A stretch of 48,549 bases of DNA from NCBI GenBank assembly GCA_944380875.1, contig CALWJA010000068.1:1-48549 (forward strand). The letters run 5' to 3'. Numbering within the stretch: position 1 is the stretch's first letter; the number at the start of each line of letters is the position of its first letter. Shown here one piece after another: positions 44,132 to 48,549 of this stretch. Made by a program: the position numbers and the translations under genes. This DNA comes from an uncultured Clostridia bacterium (lineage in GTDB: Bacteria > Bacillota > Clostridia > Oscillospirales > Acutalibacteraceae). The notes beneath the pieces were generated by a model. That model was not told the origin of the DNA and did no database searches. It worked only from the letters and a program-made list of their open reading frames with translations.

Positions 44132-44160
44132 TTGACAAATGGAGGGCGCTGTGCTATTCT
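44132..44160 (+). promoter_or_regulatory. Strong promoter of the DUF3268 leader RNA
   Basis: A perfect TTGACA (44132-44137) and TATTCT (44155-44160) are 17 bases apart, with AT-rich tracts upstream that could serve as an UP-like element. Transcription would begin at about 44167. Confidence 0.65.
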
Positions 44161-44166
44161 TAAATC

Positions 44167-44289
44167 ATGGCAGGGGCTTGCGCTCAGGCTTTCAGGTGCG
44201 GAAGACGGTACCCTTCCGCCAATACACATCCCGCGGATGTGGAACCTGTTACGGATTTTGCGCACAGAGCGATCCATACGGCGCAAGCC
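44167..44289 (+). ncRNA. Candidate structured leader, possibly the DUF3268 RNA motif
   Basis: A closing stem GGCTTGCGC (44175-44183) pairs perfectly with GCGCAAGCC (44281-44289). Within it lie GCGGAAG/CTTCCGC (about 44198-44219) and CACATCC/GGATGTG (about 44226-44242), giving a multi-branched fold of about 115 bases directly after the promoter. It precedes a DUF3268 gene. A conserved RNA motif upstream of DUF3268 genes has been described from comparative genomics, and I think this is likely to be a member, but I cannot check the consensus here. Confidence 0.5.
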
Positions 44290-44305
44290 ACATCTGATTA
44301 TTATG

Positions 44306-44405
44306 AGCCGGAAGGCTGCTTGGACAATCAACAGGATGCTGGAGATGATTGTGAACTTCTCCTTTGCCGTCTTGTATTTCCATGCGGTTTTCCGGCTTTT
44401 TCTTT
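44306..44405 (+). terminator. Possible regulated terminator in the DUF3268 leader
   Basis: AGCCGGAA (44306-44313) pairs with TTCCGGCT (44390-44397) around a loop that contains a further stem ACAATCA (44324-44330) with TGATTGT (44346-44352), and TTTTCTTTT follows. It lies between the structured RNA and the ribosome site at 44418, as in a transcription-attenuation riboregulator. Confidence 0.45.
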
Positions 44406-44431
44406 TATCTGGAAATGGAGGTGAAGTTTGA

Positions 44432-44899
44432 ATGAATCACAAGAAAAAGAAACAGAAGAAATCTCTCAGCATGCGGTGCCCGAATTGTGGCGGGACTATG
44501 ATTTTGCGCAGTGCGGACGGGATCTATCGTGAAAACCCTAATCACACCATGCTATATGTATGTAAACACTATCCGGAGTGTGATACCTATATACGCACAC
44601 ATCCTGGTACAACCATACCGGTTGGAGTGCCGGCAAACCGGAAATTGCGTGCGCTGCGCAATGAAGCGCATCATTATTTTGACCAGTTATATCTCAGCGG
44701 AATAATGGGTAAGCGGGATGCTTACCTTTGGCTGGCGGACCTATTGCAGGTTCCTCTTTCTCAGGCCCATATTGGATATCTGGGCGATTATTACTGCCGG
44801 GAGGTTATTAAAGAGAGCCAGAAGTTGCTGCAGCGAAATCCCGCACATAATAGATGTTCAGGCTCACCAAGCCTGAGAGGAGGCGCTGCTGCCTTATGA
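44432..44899 (+). CDS. DUF3268 zinc-finger-containing protein
   Basis: The 155-residue protein has an N-terminal treble of cysteines (MRCPNCGG, then LYVCKHYPECDTYIRTHPGT), the pattern of the DUF3268 family with its zinc-finger domain. The helical middle LRALRNEAHHYFDQLYLSG, ending with PLSQAHIGYLGDYYCREVIKES, is also typical of the family. It may bind nucleic acid. GGAGGTGA precedes the ATG. The stop overlaps the next gene's start. Confidence 0.8.
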   Translation: MNHKKKKQKKSLSMRCPNCGGTMILRSADGIYRENPNHTMLYVCKHYPECDTYIRTHPGTTIPVGVPANRKLRALRNEAHHYFDQLYLSGIMGKRDAYLWLADLLQVPLSQAHIGYLGDYYCREVIKESQKLLQRNPAHNRCSGSPSLRGGAAAL

Positions 44900-45435
44900 C
44901 GTTAAATGATAAACAGCGACAGCTGGTAAATGATAATATAGGCCTGGTAGGAAAGGTCATTAAGGATAAAATTCACAATCCGAATCAACTGGGTATCTAC
45001 ACTTATGATGATATCTTTCAGATCGGCTGTATCGGGTTGTGTAAGGCTGCGGCTACAGATAAAGGCGGTTGCTTTTCTACCTATGCTTACCGCCTGATTT
45101 GGCACAGCATTTGCGATGCCTTGATTTATGCCAAACGTTTCTACACGGAACTGGCAACGGATCCGGAAGTTATGCCATGGCATGTGAGTTCTGCCTCTGA
45201 TCAAATTGAGGATATCAGCGATCTTTCTAAAATTCTCGACCTGGCAGAAAGCAAGACATCAGGAATTGTGGCAAAAGGGATTCGGGCCTTGCGCTTGATG
45301 GCTGATGGCTATACCTGCAGAGAAATCGGTGAACAGATGGGCGCCAATGACAAAAACGTTGCTGCATGGATGTCAAAAGCCCGCAAGTATCTGAGATCTG
45401 ACCCAGCTTTGCTGGAATATAAAAATATAAACTGA
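44896..45435 (+). CDS. Sigma-70-like factor of the element
   Basis: The 179-residue protein starts at the ATG at 44896 (AGGAGG about 12 bases before), which overlaps the previous stop as ATGA. It has a sigma region-2 part (about 8-75: NIGLVGKVIKDK, YDDIFQIGCIGLCKAA, FSTYAYRLIWHSICDAL) and a region-4-like helix-turn-helix (about 135-170: ALRLMADGYTCREIGEQMG). The order fits small sigma-like factors found on elements. It may act on transfer genes. A strong terminator follows. Confidence 0.75.
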   Translation: MTLNDKQRQLVNDNIGLVGKVIKDKIHNPNQLGIYTYDDIFQIGCIGLCKAAATDKGGCFSTYAYRLIWHSICDALIYAKRFYTELATDPEVMPWHVSSASDQIEDISDLSKILDLAESKTSGIVAKGIRALRLMADGYTCREIGEQMGANDKNVAAWMSKARKYLRSDPALLEYKNIN

Positions 45436-45441
45436 TAACAC

Positions 45442-45480
45442 AATCGGCGCTTTCCAAAAACGGGAGGCGCCGATTTTTTT
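45442..45480 (+). terminator. Intrinsic terminator after the sigma-like gene
   Basis: AATCGGCGC (45442-45450) pairs with GCGCCGATT (45467-45475), with a smaller TTTCC/GGGAG pairing inside, and runs into TTTTT. Confidence 0.9.
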
Positions 45481-45513
45481 GTTTATAGGAGATTTTTTAG
45501 GGAGGAAATCGCC

Positions 45514-45711
45514 ATGCCTACTTTTTTTCGCTGTTCAAAAGGCAGAAGAGAATTTGATCCGTTTGAGTCAGCAATTGCCTGTGAAGAAAGCCATCGTGAA
45601 GTTGTTACAGCAAAAGCCAAACAGTATACCGTGAGCCCATATCCATTTATGATTGAGGTTACATTTACAGATGGGGTCACGAAGGATTACATTGCCGATG
45701 ATATGCATTGA
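45514..45711 (+). CDS. Small element protein of unknown function
   Basis: The 65-residue protein starts after TAGGGAGGAAATCGCC. It reads PTFFRCSKGRREFDPFESAI and ends FTDGVTKDYIADDMH. I know it only as a small protein near the ends of similar elements. It is likely co-transcribed with the signal peptidase gene 14 bases further on. Confidence 0.5.
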   Translation: MPTFFRCSKGRREFDPFESAIACEESHREVVTAKAKQYTVSPYPFMIEVTFTDGVTKDYIADDMH

Positions 45712-45725
45712 GGAGGGAAATGAAG

Positions 45726-46172
45726 ATGCAAGTGATAAAAAGGCTTGTTAAATTTTTGTGGTTTCCACTACTGTGTTGCCTCATTGTTTTCCTGTTGCTT
45801 CGATTTGTGATTTTTCTGGGATATGTGCCCTCTGAATCTATGGAGCCGGCCATACCGGCCGATAGCTTCATCGTTGGAAATAGATTGTATGGCGAGCTGT
45901 ACCGAGGGGATGTGGTAATCTTTGAAAAGGAAGGACGATGTCTGGTTAAGCGCATTGCTGCTGTACCGGGAGATACCGTCTATATCAATGATCGAGACCG
46001 ATCTGTATCAGTGAATACCGAATTGAGAGAAGCTACACGCGTAATCATCGTCCCAGAAAACAGTTATGTTATGTTAGGAGATAATACAGACGTGTCTGTG
46101 GATAGCCGGTACTGGGAAAATCCTTTTATATCAAATGACTGTATTCGTGCAAGAGTGGTTTGGTCTGGATAG
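45726..46172 (+). CDS. Type I signal peptidase
   Basis: The 148-residue protein starts at the ATG at 45726, 8 bases after AGGAGGG. One N-terminal membrane helix (about 12-33) precedes the catalytic core. Box B is PSESMEPAIP with the nucleophile S38, the general-base lysine is K75 in LVKRIAAVPGD, and the GDNTDVSVDSRYW box is present near the end. It cleaves signal peptides at the outer membrane surface. Being the last gene of the block, it may process the adhesin, pilin-like or other element proteins. That link is inferred from position. Confidence 0.85.
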   Translation: MQVIKRLVKFLWFPLLCCLIVFLLLRFVIFLGYVPSESMEPAIPADSFIVGNRLYGELYRGDVVIFEKEGRCLVKRIAAVPGDTVYINDRDRSVSVNTELREATRVIIVPENSYVMLGDNTDVSVDSRYWENPFISNDCIRARVVWSG

Positions 46173-46416
46173 TGGTGATACAATATAGTTGATAGTTCTC
46201 ATACAATTTCAAGTCTTGGACTTTCCTAGGTGATTCTTCGGATTAGGAGTTTCAGCATGGGCTCAGTTGGAATTCTAATAGTATACATGATACCTATGTG
46301 TCTCGTAAAAGCGTATGTGCAAAAATAGGGTTGATTTTTTTGATAAAATTCGATAAAATAAAATATAAAGTTAAAGATGATCGAATGCGTTTTTTGTAAA
46401 ATTTGCGTAAAAAGGA
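46173..46416. other. Non-coding segment at the right end of the element
   Basis: I see no gene. The sequence becomes AT-rich (about 46325-46410). Element ends and an attachment site might be in here, but I found no direct repeat with the left junction by eye. Confidence 0.4.
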
Positions 46417-46446
46417 TTGACAAGCAATGAACATCATGGGTAAACT
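46417..46446 (+). promoter_or_regulatory. Promoter in front of the TACA repeat
   Basis: TTGACA (46417-46422) and TAAACT (46441-46446) are 18 bases apart. The TACA array begins three bases after the -10, so the first transcribed bases would be repeat. Confidence 0.5.
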
Positions 46447-46507
<61 letters not shown>

Positions 46508-46546
46508 GGAGGTAGTCTGCCTTTTCGAGAATGTTATTTGGAATCG

Positions 46547-46592
46547 AAAAAGGCACAGAAATCCTTTTGGAAGGGTTTCTGTGCCTTTTTTT
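46547..46592 (+). terminator. Strong hairpin terminator between TACA array and LytTR gene
   Basis: A 20-bp stem (46547-46566 with 46571-46590, one G-U pair) with a 4-base loop is followed by TTGCTTTTTT. It would stop transcripts from the TACA promoter after about 140 bases, so the LytTR gene needs read-through or another promoter. Confidence 0.85.
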
Positions 46593-46635
46593 GCTTTTTT
46601 CAAGAGATTCGGTTGCCGGGAAGGAGGCCGTATTT

Positions 46636-47352
46636 ATGATTGAAATTGCGGTATACCATCACGACAGCCAGCAGCGGAAAAAAGTTTTACAGGATTTTAT
46701 AAACAGCTTAAAACAGTCGCGGGTCTATGGAAAGGTGTACTCCATTCAAAATTTACAGAAGTTTTCAGAGAACCTTTTGAACGGGAAATATCAATTTGAC
46801 ATCATTTGCATTGATACGGCTGAAAAAGAGTATGCGCAGATGCTTATGGAACACACTCCTTCCAATCCGGAGTATATTCTTCTGGATACGCCTGCGGAGG
46901 AAGTATCAGGCTATATGCGGTACAAGCCTGCGGCGTGGATACATTCAGATAGAGACGGGCAGGGGGAGGTATCCAAAGCATTACAGTCCTGCCTGTATCA
47001 TCTGCACAGAAAACATGAAGAATGCTTCTGCATCCATACAAAAGCGAAAAGCGTGAGGATCCCTTACCGGCAAATTCTATATCTGGAAAGCCGTCTTCAT
47101 CAGGTAATTGTTCATACGGTACGGCCGCAGGATGTGTGTGCCTTTGCCGCCGTTCTGGACGATGTGGAAAGAGCGCTTCCGGAAGAAACATTCTTCCGAT
47201 GCCATCAAAGTTTCCTCGTAAATATCGACAGTATATACCAGCTTGACCGCACGGGACGGAATCTGATACTGAGCAACGGAGAAACGCTCGGAATCAGCAA
47301 GCGGTATTATAAAGACGTTAACCGCATTTTCCCATGGGAAGCCACAATATAA
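46636..47352 (+). CDS. LytTR-family regulator with degenerate receiver domain
   Basis: The 238-residue protein starts at the ATG at 46636 (AAGGAGG 8 bases before). The upstream in-frame ATG at 46531 has a poor site and would read through the terminator hairpin. The N-terminal half (about 1-115) resembles a response-regulator receiver. D60 in ICIDTAEK may be the acceptor, but the usual acidic pair is only D10 (VYHHDSQ) and no clear receiver lysine is seen. The C-terminal LytTR domain (about 130-235: VRIPYRQILYLES, FFRCHQSFLVN, LGISKRYYKDV) binds DNA in AgrA-type regulators. It stands before the C39-like gene, which may be a target. No sensor kinase is next to it in the window. Confidence 0.8.
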   Translation: MIEIAVYHHDSQQRKKVLQDFINSLKQSRVYGKVYSIQNLQKFSENLLNGKYQFDIICIDTAEKEYAQMLMEHTPSNPEYILLDTPAEEVSGYMRYKPAAWIHSDRDGQGEVSKALQSCLYHLHRKHEECFCIHTKAKSVRIPYRQILYLESRLHQVIVHTVRPQDVCAFAAVLDDVERALPEETFFRCHQSFLVNIDSIYQLDRTGRNLILSNGETLGISKRYYKDVNRIFPWEATI

Positions 47353-47412
47353 GAGCAAAATTTACAGGATAAGACCAAATCTGCAGTTTGGCCGTCCAAT
47401 ACGGCAAAAGGG

Positions 47413-47441
47413 GTGGCAGCCTGTCCCTGTAACGATATAAT
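47413..47441 (+). promoter_or_regulatory. Promoter of the C39-like gene
   Basis: GTGGCA (47413-47418) and a perfect TATAAT (47436-47441) are 17 bases apart. Upstream GCAGTTTGG (47383-47391) fits one LytTR-type half site well, but I could not find the second copy at the expected distance. Confidence 0.5.
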
Positions 47442-47480
47442 GGAGACAAGCTAATGATACTGAAAAGGAGGAAACGGATC

Positions 47481-48479
47481 ATGAATGATTTTATGGATTT
47501 TTTGGGGAACTTAGACGGCGAGGATCCCACCATATCCCAGGGAGCGGACAGCCTGACCACAGGAACGGATTATAACGGCGATGGAATTACAGATGGGGAA
47601 GCGTTATACGAAGACCTGAACGGAGACGGCGTGTTCGATACCATTACCGCGTCGGTAGACACAGATGGGGACGGCGTTGTGGATTTTGTCTCTGTGTATC
47701 AGGACACAAACGGCGATGGGTTTACCGATTATTCCGCCGCCCTTATGGATGTTGATACAAACGGGGATGGAATCGCGGACAGTGTGTTTTTTGGCGAAGA
47801 CGCCAACGGCGATACTGTTTTTGAAACAACACAGATCATGGACGCGGAGGAATGGGCCATGTTTACCGGAAGCCCGGACAGCGGATATGTCCCGGTAGAC
47901 GAAGGCGGAGGCTTTGACGCGGGATATGAGCAGTTTAATCCCGCGGAAACCGATATGTCCCAGGTAGTGGGAACACCTGCTGTGGACGAGCAATGCTGGG
48001 ACTATCAGGGAGAAAGCGGCCCCTGCGCGATTTATGCGCAGGTGATGGCGTATGAAGGCATGACCGGCCAGGATATTGACCCTGAGCAGATGATAGACGT
48101 CGCCACAGAGCAGGGCTGGTACGATGGAAGCGGGACTACCATGGAGGATATGGATAAGATTCTGAATTATCTCGGCGCTGATACGGAGAAAGACTTTGGC
48201 GGGGATATAGAGGACCTTCATAACTGTCTTGAAAACGGGGGAAGAGTCGTCGTGGCAGTGGACGGGAATGAAATCTGGTACGGGAATACGGAGACCTATG
48301 CGCCGAACGATCCGAACCACGCGGTAGAAGTTATCGGGATCGATTATTCCGGTTCGGAGCCAATGGTTATTATCAATGATTCCGGTACGATGGACGGACA
48401 TGCGATCACAGTACCGGCCTCCCAGTTTATGGACGCATGGGAAGACAGCGGCTGCTATTATGTGGAAGCATACGCTTAA
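47481..48479 (+). CDS. C39-like cysteine peptidase with calcium-loop repeats and no signal peptide
   Basis: The 332-residue protein starts at the ATG at 47481 (AAAGGAGG upstream). About residues 35-125 hold six acidic loops of the DxNxDG type (for example TDYNGDGITD, VDTDGDGVVD, QDTNGDGFTD), like dockerin or thrombospondin type-3 calcium loops. A papain-like domain follows (about 168-332): oxyanion Q176, nucleophile C182 in GESGPCAIYAQ, H280 in NHAVEVIGID, and a likely Asn/Asp in IINDSGT. No N-terminal signal or membrane helix is present, which is unusual since calcium loops point to an extracellular life. It could leave the cell by a non-classical route or stay inside. Very acidic overall. 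Confidence 0.75.
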   Translation: MNDFMDFLGNLDGEDPTISQGADSLTTGTDYNGDGITDGEALYEDLNGDGVFDTITASVDTDGDGVVDFVSVYQDTNGDGFTDYSAALMDVDTNGDGIADSVFFGEDANGDTVFETTQIMDAEEWAMFTGSPDSGYVPVDEGGGFDAGYEQFNPAETDMSQVVGTPAVDEQCWDYQGESGPCAIYAQVMAYEGMTGQDIDPEQMIDVATEQGWYDGSGTTMEDMDKILNYLGADTEKDFGGDIEDLHNCLENGGRVVVAVDGNEIWYGNTETYAPNDPNHAVEVIGIDYSGSEPMVIINDSGTMDGHAITVPASQFMDAWEDSGCYYVEAYA

Positions 48480-48529
48480 TCCGGAAAGGAAGCGGAATAT
48501 CGAAAATAAAAGAGCAGGAGGATAAAACA

Positions 48530-48549
48530 ATGCTTTCAATACAGGAATT
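48530..48549 (+). CDS. Start of a further gene, cut by the window edge
   Basis: AGCAGGAGGATAAAACA precedes an ATG at 48530. The six visible codons read MLSIQE. The ribosome site is strong and the gap after the C39-like gene is only 50 bases, so it may share its transcript. Nothing more can be said. Confidence 0.55.

Larger units (their letters stand above)
19619..46172 (+). mobile_element. Decayed or incomplete conjugative element (ICE) with full type IV secretion operon
   Basis: The block starts where mglB-like homology breaks off and ends after the signal peptidase gene. It contains VirB2-, VirB6-, VirB4-, PrgI- and VirD4-like proteins, an NlpC/P60 hydrolase, S1-domain and DUF proteins and a sortase-type adhesin, in an order I recognise from gut Clostridia conjugative elements. 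I found no relaxase, integrase, excisionase, topoisomerase or single-strand-binding protein. The right end is uncertain (46172 to about 46400), and I could not find flanking direct repeats by eye. Either large parts were lost or they lie outside the window. Confidence 0.7.

Noticed and set aside
44167-44424. 85-residue frame (and an overlapping 103-residue frame) in the DUF3268 leader
   Set aside because: Neither has a ribosome site. The first begins at the predicted transcript start, and the sequence forms stable stems. I cannot fully rule out a leaderless peptide.
47383-47441. A full LytTR binding site (two direct repeats) before the C39-like gene
   Set aside because: Only one half site (GCAGTTTGG) fits. 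The second at 21-22 bases spacing is missing, so direct control by the LytTR protein is not supported by sequence alone.
47604-48539. 311-residue minus-strand reading frame opposite the C39-like gene
   Set aside because: It is antisense to a gene with a good ribosome site and a clear domain pattern. Its residues look like a shadow.

Overview
The window looks like a chromosome segment from a member of the Clostridia (Bacillota), plausibly a gut-associated Lachnospiraceae or Oscillospiraceae relative. This is inferred from the strong AGGAGG-type ribosome sites, frequent TTG starts, many intrinsic terminators, DUF6472, a G5/3D cell-wall protein, plant/host-glycan hydrolases, and a conjugative region of the kind common in gut Clostridia. 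No tRNA, rRNA or CRISPR array was recognised by eye.

Region 1 (1-19268) is chromosomal. It holds the tail of a cation-efflux (CDF) transporter, a headless remnant of a sortase-type surface protein, an ABC exporter, a GH2 glycosidase divergent from an AraC regulator with a clear dyad between them, a GH39-like lipoprotein, a 2-hydroxyacid dehydrogenase, a DUF6472 protein, a G5/3D cell-wall protein and two small membrane proteins. An apparent operon follows: rpe-like epimerase, rnfC, rnfD, rnfE, rnfA and an FMN-reductase/flavodoxin-like protein, closed by a strong terminator. This Rnf-like set is the most unusual chromosomal feature. rnfG and rnfB are absent, the genes overlap so tightly that no space for rnfG exists between rnfD and rnfE, and the membrane subunits lack the conserved cysteines of the normal complex. 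A small lipoprotein on the minus strand follows.

Region 2 (about 19619-46172) is a conjugative-element-derived block. It begins abruptly inside a truncated mglB-like sugar-binding lipoprotein gene, next to a 12-codon stub that matches the start of an AbrB/SpoVT-type regulator. Then come a Bro-N protein, a DUF4143 ATPase, two element-type DNA-related proteins, and a long type IV secretion operon: VirB2-like, VirB6-like, NlpC/P60-3D hydrolase, PrgI-like, VirB4, accessory proteins, VirD4, an S1-domain protein, a lipoprotein, and a 1482-residue thioester/Cna-B adhesin with a sortase signal. A DUF3268 protein behind a structured leader RNA, a sigma-like factor and a signal peptidase end the block. 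I found no relaxase, integrase, topoisomerase or replication initiator I could name. The element is therefore either decayed or incomplete here. The VirB6-like gene also carries an out-of-frame N terminus behind an ATT codon.

Region 3 (46173-48549) holds a TTGACA promoter, about 15 copies of the tetranucleotide TACA, a 20-bp terminator hairpin, a LytTR regulator with a degenerate receiver, and a C39-like cysteine peptidase. That peptidase has six calcium-loop-like repeats and no signal peptide. A further gene starts at the right edge. The candidates for undescribed biology are the stripped Rnf-like complex, the repeat-plus-attenuator leader before the LytTR gene with its neighbouring leaderless C39-like protein, and the leader RNA before the DUF3268 gene.
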